DNA from: Alienimonas chondri
GTDB taxonomy: Bacteria > Planctomycetota > Planctomycetia > Planctomycetales > Planctomycetaceae
Direction: 5' to 3'
Length of the DNA stretch: 49,498 bases
Assembly: GCF_013036045.1 (NCBI RefSeq)
Contig: NZ_WTPX01000019.1
Location: 1-49,498, forward strand
In this document: positions 9,418 through 19,497 of the stretch, one piece after another
Layout of the letters: each line of letters starts with the position of its first letter
Position numbering within the stretch: the stretch's first letter is position 1
The notes under the pieces: generated by a model
The model's input: only the letters and a program-made list of their open reading frames with translations
What the model was told of the DNA's origin: nothing
Database searches by the model: none
Made by a program: the position numbers and the translations under genes

Positions 9418-9499
9418 CGGGAGCCTTTGGAGAGGACGAGCGATTCGCGAGCAACGAGTCGCGAACGAAGAAACCGGTCCGTCGGTTCAGAACTCCATC

Positions 9500-10423
9500 C
9501 TAGGTCACGGAGGTCGGCCCGGCGGCGGTCGTCGAGCGGTACGCGGCAAGGAGGACGTCGAAATCGCTCGGCGGACACCGCACCGTCAACGGGGCGCCGG
9601 TGATCGGGTGGCGAAATGAGAGCGACGCCGCGTGCAGCGCATGTCGGCGGGCCGGGTTCGGACATTCCCCCGGCGGCCACTTCAATCCGCCGTCGGCGGC
9701 GTAGAAGGCATCGCCGACGACCGGGTGCCCCAGCGACGCGAGGTGCACGCGAATCTGATGGTTCCGCCCGGTATGTAGATCGCATCGCAGCAGCGTCGCA
9801 TCGCCCATCCGCAGCAACACCTGCCAGTCCGTGCGGGACCGTTTGGCCCTGCGGGCGTTCGGCCCGCAGGTCATCAACGCGGAGTCCAGCCGCCGGCCGA
9901 TCGGCGCAGAGCAGCAGCCGGCGTCGGGGCGAACGTCGCCTTCGACCAATGCGAGATAGGCCTTTCGCGTCTGACGATCTTCGAACTGCCAGCAGACGCC
10001 GGCGTGGGCGTCGCCCGTTTTGCAGGTCAGCAGCACGCCGCTGGTCGCCCCGTCCAGACGGTGCACGATCCCGGGACTGAGCAACCCCCGCGGCGCCTGT
10101 CGATCGAGATGCGCCTGGATACGGTTCAGCAGCGTTCCGCTGGTGGTCGCGCCGGTCGGGTGGCAAATCACGCCGGCCGGTTTATGCACGGCGAGCAGCC
10201 ACGGGTCTTCGTAGAGCACGTCCAACGGGTCGTCCTCGGCTTCCTCGGCCCAGTCCGGCGGATCGCACAGGCGGACGAGAAACGTGTCTCCCTCCGTCAC
10301 CCGCCGCCGCGGGCCGACCGGGGCGCCGTCGTCCAGCGTGACGCCGCCGGTCGTCGCCGTGCGGGACAGCCGCGCCGGGGAATGATTGCGGAAGTGCTTG
10401 TGCAGAAACGTGTCTACCCGCAC
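9500..10423 (-). CDS. RluA family pseudouridine synthase
   Basis: Converts uridine to pseudouridine in rRNA or tRNA. The N-terminus (residues 1-50, MRVDTFLHKHF...) is an S4 RNA-binding domain. The catalytic loop HRLDGATSG places the nucleophilic Asp at residue 124. The C-terminal motif HTGRNHQIRVHLASLGHPVVGD is the standard RluA/RluC/RluD element. The 307-residue length fits the family. The exact target site cannot be told from the sequence, so no specific symbol is given. The gene lies 55 bases downstream of a small membrane-protein gene on the same strand. Confidence 0.92.
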   Translation of the reverse strand: MRVDTFLHKHFRNHSPARLSRTATTGGVTLDDGAPVGPRRRVTEGDTFLVRLCDPPDWAEEAEDDPLDVLYEDPWLLAVHKPAGVICHPTGATTSGTLLNRIQAHLDRQAPRGLLSPGIVHRLDGATSGVLLTCKTGDAHAGVCWQFEDRQTRKAYLALVEGDVRPDAGCCSAPIGRRLDSALMTCGPNARRAKRSRTDWQVLLRMGDATLLRCDLHTGRNHQIRVHLASLGHPVVGDAFYAADGGLKWPPGECPNPARRHALHAASLSFRHPITGAPLTVRCPPSDFDVLLAAYRSTTAAGPTSVT

Positions 10424-10478
10424 GCCGTGCGCGGCGGCGGGGACGGTCAGCCGGATCGGTCGCGGACCTTGGGCGCGG

Positions 10479-10862
10479 TCAGTAATCGAGATAGCTCGCC
10501 ACGAGCATCGTCCACGGCCACGCGATGAGCCCCATCAGCGTGGCCCACACGAACGATCCGGCCAACCGGAACGGCCATTGGCAGGGCCATGTGGCCAGCG
10601 GATAAACGCCTGCGGCGACGGACACGCACCCCGCGGCGAAGATCAGCGACATCGTCGTCGTCTCGTCGGAGATCGCGTCCAGAGCGAACAACCAGCACGC
10701 CAACAGCGGCGTGTAGATCCAGAACGGCAGCATCAGAGCGAGGATCAGCCGCAACGCCCCCCGCCACCAGCGCCCCAGCGGCGGGACGGGACCGAGCACC
10801 AGATAGCCCCGCACCCGCCGCGCGGCGAACAGGCGTCCGGATCGGTTCTCGCCCGGCGTCAT
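10479..10862 (-). CDS. small hypothetical membrane protein
   Basis: The start is the ATG at 10862, which overlaps the stop of the upstream TPR-like gene by 4 bases (ATGA) and gives 127 residues beginning MTPGENRSGRL. It has three or four hydrophobic segments: about residues 35-62 (LRLILALMLPFWIYTPLLACWL), 70-92 and 98-120. Trp and Pro are frequent and there is no enzymatic motif. A longer frame exists upstream, but that part reads through the neighbouring gene and is not convincing. Coupling to the membrane-anchored TPR-like protein suggests the two act together. Function unknown. Confidence 0.7.
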   Translation of the reverse strand: MTPGENRSGRLFAARRVRGYLVLGPVPPLGRWWRGALRLILALMLPFWIYTPLLACWLFALDAISDETTTMSLIFAAGCVSVAAGVYPLATWPCQWPFRLAGSFVWATLMGLIAWPWTMLVASYLDY

Positions 10863-11599
10863 GGCTGCGAACCCGCGGCGGCGATGCGTTCCAGTTCCGC
10901 CCGATCCGGGGCGAACACAGTCCAGACGTCGCGGGCCCGCGTCTCGACGCCGGCGTCGAACAGTTTCAGCGCCCGCTGTGCGTCGACGGCCGCCTGCCGT
11001 CGGTTCCCCTGTTTGAACCGCACCAGCGCCCGCCCGCCGTAATCGGCCGGGTCGGGTTCCGCGGATTCGTCCATCAATGCTTCGGCGTTGATCGATTGCG
11101 GCGGGGGGCGATCGCCGAGGGCCTGATCGAACAGGCGTTCGGCCTCGCTGAGCTCGCCGTTGCGGCGCTTGACCTCCGCCAGCCAACCCACGGCGGCGGT
11201 GCGGACGATCCCGGTGGAGATGCTCTCGGCGAAGGACTGTTCCGCGATCTTCCACTCCGCCTGCTCTCGCTTCTGGAGGGCGACCGCTTCTTCGTCGTTT
11301 CCGGCGGCGGTCTCTTTGGCGATTCCCTCGCGGAACATCGCGATCCGCTCCAAGGCGCCGAGGCCGTCGGAGTAGCCGAGCGCCGAACGATTCAGCACGT
11401 TCGGATCGCCCCGCATGAACTTCACCGCGGTGAAGCCGGCGGTAATCAGCAGCGAGCCGATCGCGACCCCGATCACGATGTACTTTCCCGGGATCCCGCC
11501 CGGCTTCGGCGGACCGGGGGCGGGGGCGTCGGGATCGACCGCCTGCGTCACCGCGTGATCACGGCGGTCGGCGGGCGCGGGAGAGGGCGAGTCGGGCAT
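10859..11599 (-). CDS. membrane-anchored TPR-like protein
   Basis: A 246-residue protein with a Pro-rich cytoplasmic N-terminus and one transmembrane helix at about residues 38-60 (YIVIGVAIGSLLITAGFTAV). The rest is a helical periplasmic region resembling tetratricopeptide repeats, for example WLAEVKRRNGELSEAERLFDQAL and ALVRFKQGNRRQAAVDAQRAL. Such domains usually mediate protein-protein contact. It is translationally coupled to the small membrane protein downstream and starts 22 bases after the end of trmL on the same strand. No specific function can be assigned. Confidence 0.75.
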   Translation of the reverse strand: MPDSPSPAPADRRDHAVTQAVDPDAPAPGPPKPGGIPGKYIVIGVAIGSLLITAGFTAVKFMRGDPNVLNRSALGYSDGLGALERIAMFREGIAKETAAGNDEEAVALQKREQAEWKIAEQSFAESISTGIVRTAAVGWLAEVKRRNGELSEAERLFDQALGDRPPPQSINAEALMDESAEPDPADYGGRALVRFKQGNRRQAAVDAQRALKLFDAGVETRARDVWTVFAPDRAELERIAAAGSQP

Positions 11600-11621
11600 G
11601 GGGGGATGATACTGCGGCGGC

Positions 11622-12092
11622 TCACGTCGGCAGCCCGCCGGTCTGTCGCACCGCCTCGTAAAGCGCGGCGGTCGCCGTGCTGGCGAGGTTCAGGCTGCGA
11701 ACCTCCGGGCGCATCGGTAGGGTGAGGTTGCGGTCGGGATCCCGGGTCATCAACGGCTCCGGCAGTCCGCTCGATTCGCTGCCGAACAACAGCGTGTCGC
11801 CGGGGGCGAACTCCGCCTCCCACATCGGACGGGACGCGTGTTTGGTGAACGTCCAGATCGTGCCGCCCGGTTGCCGCTCGCGATACGTCGCCCAATCGTC
11901 CACCGCCTCCCAATCGAGCAGCGGCCAGTAGTCCATCCCGGCCCGCTTGAGATGCTTCTCGTCGAGCCGAAAGCCGAGCGGTCGAATCAGCCACAGCTTC
12001 GCCCCCACGGCCAAGCAGGTCCGGCCGATGTTCCCCGTGTTCGGGGGGATCTCCGGCTGATGCAGGACGACGTGAAAGCGGGGTTCGGTCAT
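11622..12092 (-). CDS. trmL: tRNA (cytidine/uridine-34-2'-O)-methyltransferase TrmL
   Basis: A SPOUT-fold enzyme that methylates the ribose of the wobble nucleotide in certain leucine tRNAs, using S-adenosylmethionine. The 156-residue length is almost exactly that of the family. Seen motifs are [16 protein letters not shown] near the N-terminus, [11 protein letters not shown] in the middle, and the C-terminal knot with [23 protein letters not shown]. The ATG at 12092 was chosen because the homologous part begins [16 protein letters not shown]; the longer open frame upstream only reads through the MATE gene in another frame. Confidence 0.93.
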   Translation of the reverse strand: MTEPRFHVVLHQPEIPPNTGNIGRTCLAVGAKLWLIRPLGFRLDEKHLKRAGMDYWPLLDWEAVDDWATYRERQPGGTIWTFTKHASRPMWEAEFAPGDTLLFGSESSGLPEPLMTRDPDRNLTLPMRPEVRSLNLASTATAALYEAVRQTGGLPT

Positions 12093-12124
12093 CGCGGGGC
12101 GTCGTCGGGCGTGCTGCCGACACT

Positions 12125-13546
12125 CTACAGACAGGCCGCGGCGGGGTCGCCCGCGGCCGGCGGGTTCGGTTCGCTCTCCGCGGCGCTCGCCGCCGTCGAG
12201 CCGGTTCTGGCGAACGCGTCTCGCATGACCCAGGTCGCGAACAGCCCCGCGAGAAGATTGCCCGCCGCGATCCCCCACAGGAATCCGACGAAGCCGCCCC
12301 AATGGATTCCCAGCCACGCCAGCGGCACGCAGAGCGCGAACAGCCGCACGGAGATCACCAGTACGCTCCGGGACGGCTGCTTCAAGGCGTTGTAGACCCC
12401 GCTGACCAGCGCCGTCGCGGCGAACCCGGCGTAGCCGGCGGGGACGATCGCGAAGAACAGCGTCGCGGCGGCCACCGTGTCGGCGGCTTCGGGGCCGTCC
12501 TTCACGAACAGCGCGGCCATGGGGCGGCGAATGAGGAACAGCAGCGCCCACATCGTCAGGCCGTACAGCAGCGCGAACCTCAGCACGAGCGTCGCCGCCC
12601 GTCGAACGCGGTCGCATTGGCCGGCTCCCCAGTTCTGCCCGACGAAGATCGAGTTCACCCCGCCCAACGCCATCACGCCGACCAGCGCCAGCGACTGCAC
12701 CCGTCCTCCCACGCCGAACGCCGCCACCGACGCGGTTCCGAACCCCGCGGCGAAGCGGGTGAGAATCGCGCTGCTGACCGGGATCAGCAGGTTCGTCCCC
12801 ACCGCCGGGAGACCGATCACCAGCACCTCCGTCCAACTGTCGCGCCACCCGCCGCCGGTCGCCGCGGTCCAACTGACCAGCCCCCGCCTGCCGAGGAGAT
12901 ATAGCGATGCGAACAGGGTGACCGACCAACTGATGACCGTCGCCCACGCCGCGCCCGGCAGTTCGAGACGGGGGAACGGACCGAGGCCGAAGATCAGGCA
13001 GGGATCGAGGACGGCGTTGATCGCCCCGGCGACCAGCATGACGACCGTCGGGCTGACGGTGTCCCCCACGCCCCGCAGCGCGCCGTTGCCGACCATCGGC
13101 ACCACCAGTAGCAGGATGCCGCCCAGCCAGACCCGCATGTACGGCTCCGCGAGCGCCTTCAGGTCGTCATCGGCCCCCATCGCCGTGAACGCCGGATCGA
13201 GGATGACGAACCCCACGGCGACGATCGCCGCGACCGCGATCAACGCCAGCCCGAGGCTGTGCGTGCCCAACCGGCAGGCGGTGTCGTCGTCCCGTCCCAC
13301 CGCTCGCGCGACGGCCGTACTGGCGCCGACGGACAGCCCCATCGCCACGCCGCTGACCAGAAACGTCAGTGGAAAGGTAAACGCGACCGCGGCCAGTTCC
13401 TCCTCGCCCAACTGACCGATGAAATAGGCGTCGACCAAACTGAACGCCAGCACCGCGACGATGCCCACCAGCATCGGCCCCGTCAGCCGGGCCAGCACGG
13501 GGACGATCGGGCCGGAGAGAATCTCGTCGCGGGTGGGGCGGGGCAT
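12125..13546 (-). CDS. MATE family efflux transporter
   Basis: A 473-residue, about 12-helix transporter of the multidrug and toxin extrusion family, which exports cationic compounds in exchange for Na+ or H+. The N-terminal half shows the usual elements: [21 protein letters not shown], then [20 protein letters not shown] and [16 protein letters not shown]. The second bundle repeats the pattern ([42 protein letters not shown]). The gene is isolated; trmL follows 32 bases downstream and the MCE gene ends 33 bases upstream. The substrate cannot be predicted. Confidence 0.92.
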   Translation of the reverse strand: MPRPTRDEILSGPIVPVLARLTGPMLVGIVAVLAFSLVDAYFIGQLGEEELAAVAFTFPLTFLVSGVAMGLSVGASTAVARAVGRDDDTACRLGTHSLGLALIAVAAIVAVGFVILDPAFTAMGADDDLKALAEPYMRVWLGGILLLVVPMVGNGALRGVGDTVSPTVVMLVAGAINAVLDPCLIFGLGPFPRLELPGAAWATVISWSVTLFASLYLLGRRGLVSWTAATGGGWRDSWTEVLVIGLPAVGTNLLIPVSSAILTRFAAGFGTASVAAFGVGGRVQSLALVGVMALGGVNSIFVGQNWGAGQCDRVRRAATLVLRFALLYGLTMWALLFLIRRPMAALFVKDGPEAADTVAAATLFFAIVPAGYAGFAATALVSGVYNALKQPSRSVLVISVRLFALCVPLAWLGIHWGGFVGFLWGIAAGNLLAGLFATWVMRDAFARTGSTAASAAESEPNPPAAGDPAAACL

Positions 13547-13579
13547 GGGCGATGTTAGACGCCCTCGGCTCGCGAGCCG

Positions 13580-14671
13580 CTACTGCCCCGCTTTTTGCCC
13601 GTCGCTCCCCACGATGGCGCCGCGGACGCCGATCAATTCCGGGTTTCGAGCGATCTTGTCGCTGAACACCCGCAAATCGCGCATCACGGGGCCGAGGTTC
13701 GTCAGCAGCAAGTTGAGGTTCTCCGCGCTCGCATCGAGGTTGCGATACAGCGACGGGTCGGCGGCCAATTGCCCCAGGCTGCCGTCCTTCTTTTTCAGCA
13801 GAGTCGTGAGGTCGGCGAGGTCCGCGGAGACCTGCTCGAAGTTCGCCAGCGTGGCGTCCATCCGGGTGGCGACGCTCGTGCCCTTCGTGGCGAGGGGTCG
13901 GGTGAACCCTTCGACGTTCGCCAACGTGGCGTCCGCCCGGACGACTGCGGAGCGGGTCGCGGTGATCGTGTCGCGGGTTTCTTCCACCAACGACGGCAGC
14001 GCGGCCATCGTGCGGCTCAGATCACGCTGGATGTTCGGATCGCCGACCAGCTTCGCGGCGCTGTCCGCGGTCTGCCGCAGCGCCTGCATCGACTTGGCGG
14101 TCTCCTCCAACGCGACGGAGGCGTTGGCGATCGCGGCGTTCAATTCGCCGCGGTTGTCGCCGAGCACGCCGTTGACGTTGTCGCCGACCTGAGCCCACTG
14201 CGTCGCGGCGTTGTCGAAGCCGACGAGGGTGCGGTCCAGGCGTCCGCCCAGATCCGTCACCAGCTTCATCGGATCGACGGGGGAGACGCCCTCCAATCGG
14301 GCGCCGGGTTGATGAAAGCTGCTTTCCGTCCCGGGCACGAACTCGATGGAGCTGTCGCCGAGCAGACCTCGCGAGAGGTGCGGGACGGCGTCGCTGCGGA
14401 GGCGATACTGCGGTTCGATCGACACCGCGACCAGCACGCCGCCGCGTTCCTGATCGAACCGAACGGCGGCGACTTCGCCGATAATGATCCCGTTCTTGGA
14501 GACCGGCGTGCCCGTGAACACGCCCGGAGCGTGATCGAAATGCACCGCCAATGGGTAGCGTTCCTTCAGCAGCGAGGCGAGATCGCCGAACTTCACCGCC
14601 ATCACGGCCGCGAGGCAGAAGGCGACGATCGCCATCAGGCCCACGCGAAACTGCATCTGCTGTTCGGACAT
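13580..14671 (-). CDS. mlaD: MlaD-like MCE domain protein
   Basis: A 363-residue protein with an N-terminal transmembrane anchor (about residues 10-28, VGLMAIVAFCLAAVMAVKFG). One MCE domain at about residues 36-115 includes PGVFTGTPVSKNGIIIGEV and LLGDSSIEFVPG. A long helical C-terminal region follows, rich in Ala, Asp and Asn. MCE proteins carry lipids between membranes and normally work with an MlaE permease and MlaF ATPase. Here the gene is about 6 kb from mlaE-mlaF and on the other strand, which is unusual but compatible with one system. It is divergent from the MMPL transporter, with 95 bases between the starts. Confidence 0.88.
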   Translation of the reverse strand: MSEQQMQFRVGLMAIVAFCLAAVMAVKFGDLASLLKERYPLAVHFDHAPGVFTGTPVSKNGIIIGEVAAVRFDQERGGVLVAVSIEPQYRLRSDAVPHLSRGLLGDSSIEFVPGTESSFHQPGARLEGVSPVDPMKLVTDLGGRLDRTLVGFDNAATQWAQVGDNVNGVLGDNRGELNAAIANASVALEETAKSMQALRQTADSAAKLVGDPNIQRDLSRTMAALPSLVEETRDTITATRSAVVRADATLANVEGFTRPLATKGTSVATRMDATLANFEQVSADLADLTTLLKKKDGSLGQLAADPSLYRNLDASAENLNLLLTNLGPVMRDLRVFSDKIARNPELIGVRGAIVGSDGQKAGQ

Positions 14672-14766
14672 GCGATCGCCGGGCGGAAGAGAAGGACGAT
14701 CGCGTCCTAGTTCATCTCGCTCTCCTTCGGGTACCCCGAGCCGGGCGACCTTAAGGGGGGAAACCG

Positions 14767-16986
14767 ATGGTCTCGCGAAGGGGACCGCGGAGCGCCGAAG
14801 TCGAGGCCGTGACGGATCACGCCGCCCGCCGCTGCGCCCTCGTCCTGCTCATCGCGGCGGGGATCAGCGTGCCCCTCTTCGGCGTGCTGGCCGCCGGACT
14901 GCCGGTGAACAACGATCCGGAGGCGTGGCTGCCCGCCGACGGATCGAACCGCACCGCGTACGACGCCTTCCGTCGCACGTTCGGCACCGAGGAGGCGATT
15001 CTCGTCGCCGTCCCCGCGGACACCTCCCCGCGGACTGTCGCCGCCCTGCGGCAGAGGTTGGAAGCGTCCCCGTTCGTCCAACACGCCTGCACACCCGCGT
15101 CGATTGCGGCGGTGATGCGGGAGATGAACGTGCCGGAGGATCAGATCGAACCCCGGCTGACCGGTCTGCTGCGGAGCCAAGACGGCCGATGGTCGACCGT
15201 CGCCGCGGCGCTGTCCGCCGAGGGCGCAGCCGACCGAGCGGGCGCCGTACGAGCCGTGCGGAACGCCGTCGCCGCCGCTCGGCTGACCTCCGAAGCGAAG
15301 GTCGCGGGCGGGCCGGTCGTCGTGGGGGAACTGGACCGACTCAGCCGCCCGGAGGCGGTGACGCCCTATCTGGCGGGCATGTTCGCTCTCGGCTTGGTCG
15401 TCCTGCGGCTGGTGTGCGGCCGTTGGGGTTTGGCCCTGGCGCTGGGCGGGACGGTCGGTTGGTCGGTGTTGGGAGCGTTGGCCGGGGTGCGGCTGGCGGG
15501 GGGCGAGATGAACCTGATTCTCGCGGCGCTGCCGGCGCTCGTGCTGGTGTTTGCACTCACCGCGAGCGTGCACTTCCTCCACTACCACGCCGATGCGGCC
15601 GGCGACGGGGTCGCAAGAATCATCGTGGCCGTGCGGGCCGCGGCGAAGCCGACCGCTTGGGCCACCGCGACCACCGCCGCCGGGCTGCTGAGCCTCGGCT
15701 TGAGCGAAGTGCGGCCGGTCGCCTGGTTCGGTCCGGCTGGAGCGTTGGGCGCGGTCTTGGCCGCGTTCGGCGGATTGGTCCTCACCCCCGCCGCGGTCCT
15801 GCTATGCGGCGGGCTGAAGCCTGTGACGCCTCATGCCGCGCCGCGTATCGACTGGGCCGGGTGGGTCGTGGGACGCCGACGGGCCGTGTTGGCGCTCAGT
15901 GCCGCGGCGGTCGCCGCCTGTGCGATCGGACTCCCGCGGCTCTCCGCGAAGGTGGACGCCGCCGATCTGCTGCCGGGTTCGGGGCAGGTCTCGCGCGATC
16001 ACCGCTTCGTCGGCGAGCGCATCACCCCTGCGGAGTCGCTGGAGATCGTGCTGCGGCCGACGCCGGGAACTCCCTTCGGCGAAACGCTGGGCCGCGTTCG
16101 CACGATCGCGGAGGCGTTGGGCGAACGTGATTCGGTGCGACACGTCGCCAGCGCGGCGCTGTTTCTCGGCGAAGTCGAGGGGATGGGCGGGGCGCGGCGG
16201 ATGTCGCAGGCCCGCACGTTGCCGGAAGCGGCGGCGTTCGTCACCGCCGACGGCGGCGCCTGGCGATTGAGCGTCCGGGCGATCTGCCCGCCCGGCAGAC
16301 GGGCCGCGGTGGTAGAGGATCTGCGAGCGGTCTGCCTCGCCCATGCCAGAGCCGACGAGATTTCCGTGACCGGTCTCGCTCCGCTGCTGGAAGCGGCGGA
16401 GGTGGCAATCTATGTGGGGTTCCGCGACAGCTTGCTCGCCGCGACGTTGCTGATCGCGTTGGCGGTGCTGTTCGCCACCGGCGACTGGCGGGTCTGGCTG
16501 ACCGCAGGGATCGCGAATCTGGTGCCGCTAGTCACGATCTTCGGCCTGCTCGGCTGGGCCGGACGTTCGGTGGACGTGGGCATGATGATGACGGCCTCCG
16601 TGGCGCTCGGACTGGCGGTCGACGGGACGTTCCATCTGCTGGTGCGGCATCGCGCCGAGGTCCGCGGCGCCGAAGGCGAAAATCGCGGAGCGGACTGCGC
16701 CGCCGCGGCGGCGACCGCGGCGGGACCGGCCGTCGTGCAGGCGGCGGTGATCGCCGGCGTCGGGATGCTGGCGCTGACGGCGTCGCCGTTCCCCCCGACC
16801 GCGCGATTCGGTTGGCTCACCGCGGCGTTGATGGCCGCGGCGGTGCTCGCCGATCTGCTGATCCTGCCGGCGCTGCTGGCCGGATTGTCCGTCCGCGGTC
16901 GGGTCGTGGAGAGGGCGACGGTGCCGTTCCACCCGCTCATCGAATACGTCGGGCTGACGACGGAACCGCTCCGTCAGGCCGCCTGA
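14767..16986 (+). CDS. MMPL/RND superfamily transporter
   Basis: A 739-residue RND-type membrane protein. It has one N-terminal helix, a large periplasmic domain (about residues 50-190, GLPVNNDPEAWLPADGSNRT) and a first five- to six-helix bundle. A second helix and periplasmic domain follow (LSAKVDAADLLPGSGQVSRD), then a second bundle with VGMMMTASVALGLAVDGTFHLLVRHR. This duplicated layout is that of MMPL and sterol-sensing-domain exporters, which move lipids or hydrophobic molecules with the proton gradient. The start is preceded by a strong AAGGGGGG at about 14752-14759. The divergent MCE gene suggests a shared lipid-transport theme. It ends 4 bases before the convergent nadA gene. Confidence 0.88.
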   Translation: MVSRRGPRSAEVEAVTDHAARRCALVLLIAAGISVPLFGVLAAGLPVNNDPEAWLPADGSNRTAYDAFRRTFGTEEAILVAVPADTSPRTVAALRQRLEASPFVQHACTPASIAAVMREMNVPEDQIEPRLTGLLRSQDGRWSTVAAALSAEGAADRAGAVRAVRNAVAAARLTSEAKVAGGPVVVGELDRLSRPEAVTPYLAGMFALGLVVLRLVCGRWGLALALGGTVGWSVLGALAGVRLAGGEMNLILAALPALVLVFALTASVHFLHYHADAAGDGVARIIVAVRAAAKPTAWATATTAAGLLSLGLSEVRPVAWFGPAGALGAVLAAFGGLVLTPAAVLLCGGLKPVTPHAAPRIDWAGWVVGRRRAVLALSAAAVAACAIGLPRLSAKVDAADLLPGSGQVSRDHRFVGERITPAESLEIVLRPTPGTPFGETLGRVRTIAEALGERDSVRHVASAALFLGEVEGMGGARRMSQARTLPEAAAFVTADGGAWRLSVRAICPPGRRAAVVEDLRAVCLAHARADEISVTGLAPLLEAAEVAIYVGFRDSLLAATLLIALAVLFATGDWRVWLTAGIANLVPLVTIFGLLGWAGRSVDVGMMMTASVALGLAVDGTFHLLVRHRAEVRGAEGENRGADCAAAAATAAGPAVVQAAVIAGVGMLALTASPFPPTARFGWLTAALMAAAVLADLLILPALLAGLSVRGRVVERATVPFHPLIEYVGLTTEPLRQAA

Positions 16987-16990
16987 CCGG

Positions 16991-18019
16991 CTATTGCAGC
17001 AGGCTGCGGGTCAGCACTTCCTTCGCCGGATCGAAGTAGTCCTTCCACTCGATCTCCGGCTTACCGTCGCGGAGGCAGTCGCGGGTTTTTTGCAGCGTGT
17101 TGCGAGCCATGTGCGGGCAGCGGTTGCAGGCGCAGGTCTCTCCGCTGTCCGTCATGATGCCGGGGACCGGGATGAACGTATGCCGCGGGGCCGCCTTCTC
17201 CAGCGGGTGAATCATCGCGGCCTCGGTGGCGACGAGGAACGTCCGCGGCTCCTCGATGCCCATCACGTACTGCTTGAGCCGCTCCGTGCCGCCGATGAAG
17301 TCGCTCTCGGCGAGGATGTTCTGCGGACACTCCGGGTGGGCGATCACCTCGCTGCCGGGGTTGTTCTTCTTGGCCCGCCGCATGTCGGTCAGGCTGAAGA
17401 TCTCATGCACCATGCACGAGCCGGGCCAGAGGATCATCTCCCGACCCGTCACCTCGACGAGGTAACGCCCGAGGTGCTGGTCCGGGACGAAGAGAATCTC
17501 CTTGTCCTTGGGAACCCGATCCTCGATCACCTCGCGGGCATTGCCGCTGGTGACGATCCAGTCGCACAGGCTCTTTACCGCGGCGCTGGTGTTGATGTAC
17601 GCGACGGTGACGACGTCGCGGCCCTCGGCTTTCAGCTCCTCCTGCCGCGCCTTCAGCGCCGGGTAGGTGCAGCTCTCCGCGAGGGAACAGCCGGCCAGCA
17701 GATCCGGGAGCAGCACGCGCTTCTCCGGGTTCAAGATCTTGGCGCTCTCCGCCATGAAGTGGACGCCGCAGAACACGATCGTCCCTGTCGTCACTTTGGT
17801 CGCGTCGCGGGCCAGTTGGAGGCTGTCCCCGCAGAAGTCGGCGACGTCCTGGATCTCGCCGTCCACGTAGTAGTGGGCGAGGATTGTGGCGTCCTTCTCC
17901 TTCTTCAAGCGGTCAATCTCGTCCATCAGGTCGAGCGGGTCCTCCTCCGTGCGTTCGTCCGCTTCGAACGACCGTGGATCCATCACGGGGAGCGGCGAAC
18001 CAAGGGTGGCGGTGGTCAT
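16991..18019 (-). CDS. nadA: quinolinate synthase NadA
   Basis: Condenses iminoaspartate with dihydroxyacetone phosphate to quinolinate in NAD biosynthesis, using an oxygen-sensitive [4Fe-4S] cluster. With the ATG at 18019 the product is 342 residues. Family motifs are [25 protein letters not shown] near residue 47, [31 protein letters not shown] with Cys111, [15 protein letters not shown], and the C-terminal [11 protein letters not shown]. The Cys residues in the second, third and last of these Cys-bearing motifs are the expected cluster ligands. nadB and nadC are not in the window, so the pathway is split. An in-frame extension to 18145 exists but resembles no NadA. Confidence 0.95.
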   Translation of the reverse strand: MTTATLGSPLPVMDPRSFEADERTEEDPLDLMDEIDRLKKEKDATILAHYYVDGEIQDVADFCGDSLQLARDATKVTTGTIVFCGVHFMAESAKILNPEKRVLLPDLLAGCSLAESCTYPALKARQEELKAEGRDVVTVAYINTSAAVKSLCDWIVTSGNAREVIEDRVPKDKEILFVPDQHLGRYLVEVTGREMILWPGSCMVHEIFSLTDMRRAKKNNPGSEVIAHPECPQNILAESDFIGGTERLKQYVMGIEEPRTFLVATEAAMIHPLEKAAPRHTFIPVPGIMTDSGETCACNRCPHMARNTLQKTRDCLRDGKPEIEWKDYFDPAKEVLTRSLLQ

Positions 18020-18076
18020 CGGGAGGAACCTGAGTCGCGAGGCAATATGGGTGCGGCATTGTATCGTCCGGCCGCC

Positions 18077-19489
18077 ATGGACGGCGACGGCCCTACAATC
18101 AGCCGCCCCGTTCCCGACAACGCCGCTGCCGTGCTGCCGGTTCATCTTGCGCTGCTGATTCTCGCCGCCGGTCCGGCGGACGTCGTGCCGTCTTCCGTAC
18201 GGGCCGGCGACCCGGATCGCGGATATGAGGTGCTCCGCAGCAAACCTCTCCTTCCCCCGGACTTCGACCGGGAAACGCTACTGCGGCTCGGTCTGACCTG
18301 GCCGGGCGAGATGAAGGCGAAGGCGAAAGCGGCCGGCGAGGAGGAACGCATCGCGATGGCCCTCGCCCGTTACGGCCTGGTCGCCCCGCCGGCGGACGAC
18401 CCCATCGGCGGGGAGGTGTTGAACTACGTCGAGACCCCGAACGGCTGGGTGATGAACTGCTTCGCCTGTCACGGCGGAAAGGTAGCGGGACGCACGATCC
18501 CCGGGCTGCCGAACTCCCACTACGGTCTCGCGACGCTGACGGAGGAGGTTCGCACCGTGAAGCTGATGACAGGCAAGTCGCTGAGCCATCAGGACGTGGG
18601 ACAGATGAAGATCCCGCTGGGCGCCTCGCACGGCACGACGAACGCGGTGGTGTTCGGCATCGTGCTGGACGCCTTCCGCGAGCCGGATATGTCTGTGAAC
18701 ACCGGCCGCGATCCCGGCCCGCTGCTCCACCACGACATGGACGCCCCGCCGTGGTGGCACGTGAAGAAGAAATCGCGGCTGTACATCGACGGATTCAGCC
18801 CCAAGAACCATCGCGTCCTGATGCAGTTCATGCTGCTGCCGACGACGGGCCGCGAGACCGTGCTCTCGTGGGAAGACGACTTCCGCGACGTGCTCGCTTA
18901 CATCGAAAGCGTCGAAGCTCCCCCGTACCCCTACGAAGTCGACGCCGCCCTCGCCACGAGCGGCAGATCGGTTTTCGAGAAGAACTGCGCCGAGTGCCAC
19001 GGCACCTACTCGACAGATTCGTCTGCGGAGACCTACCCGGAGGTCACCGTCCCGATCGAGGTCGTGGGCACCGATCGCGTGCGGCTGGATGCGCTCTCTG
19101 TCTCCCACCGGCGGCACCTCGGCACGACTTGGATGAGCCGGTACGGCGAGGACCCGGTCGTCGAAGACCCCGGCGGCTACGTCGCGCCGCCGTTGGACGG
19201 CATTTGGGCAACCGCTCCCTACTTTCACAACGGCAGCGTGCCGACGCTCGCGGGGGTGCTCTCGCCTGAGGAGCGCCCTACGCGCTGGCGACGCACGGAG
19301 AACGGTTACGACCGCGATCGAGTCGGGCTGGAGTTCACCGCGGTGAACGAGGTTCCAGAGCTCGACGCCCGCTACGTGTTCGACACCCGCCGCGCCGACA
19401 TCGGCAAGACGAACGGCGGCCACACCTTCGCCGCGGACCTCTCGCCAAGCGAGAAGCGGGCGTTGCTGGAGTATTTGAAGACGCTCTGA
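18077..19489 (+). CDS. secreted di-haem cytochrome c family protein
   Basis: An exported electron-transfer or oxidoreductase protein with two c-type haem sites: CFACH at about residue 130 and CAECH at about residue 303. The ATG at 18077 gives 470 residues with a hydrophobic export signal ([17 protein letters not shown]); a GTG at 18131 is an alternative start. Between the haems are [25 protein letters not shown] and [21 protein letters not shown]. After the second haem comes [25 protein letters not shown], a motif of the RoxA-like/MauG-like cytochromes. It is shorter than the rubber oxygenase RoxA, so a peroxidase or electron carrier role is equally possible. The long frame upstream of 18077 is only the reverse of nadA. 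Confidence 0.85.
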   Translation: MDGDGPTISRPVPDNAAAVLPVHLALLILAAGPADVVPSSVRAGDPDRGYEVLRSKPLLPPDFDRETLLRLGLTWPGEMKAKAKAAGEEERIAMALARYGLVAPPADDPIGGEVLNYVETPNGWVMNCFACHGGKVAGRTIPGLPNSHYGLATLTEEVRTVKLMTGKSLSHQDVGQMKIPLGASHGTTNAVVFGIVLDAFREPDMSVNTGRDPGPLLHHDMDAPPWWHVKKKSRLYIDGFSPKNHRVLMQFMLLPTTGRETVLSWEDDFRDVLAYIESVEAPPYPYEVDAALATSGRSVFEKNCAECHGTYSTDSSAETYPEVTVPIEVVGTDRVRLDALSVSHRRHLGTTWMSRYGEDPVVEDPGGYVAPPLDGIWATAPYFHNGSVPTLAGVLSPEERPTRWRRTENGYDRDRVGLEFTAVNEVPELDARYVFDTRRADIGKTNGGHTFAADLSPSEKRALLEYLKTL

Positions 19490-19497
19490 TTTGCTTT

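Noticed and set aside
14670-16130. A plus-strand open frame of 486 codons overlapping the MMPL gene in another frame
   Set aside because: It is almost entirely Arg/Gly, without hydrophobic segments, while the other frame gives a full MMPL transporter with a ribosome binding site.
16994-18076. N-terminal extension of the di-haem cytochrome frame by 361 codons
   Set aside because: It is antisense to nadA, and the cytochrome has its own signal peptide after the ATG at 18077.
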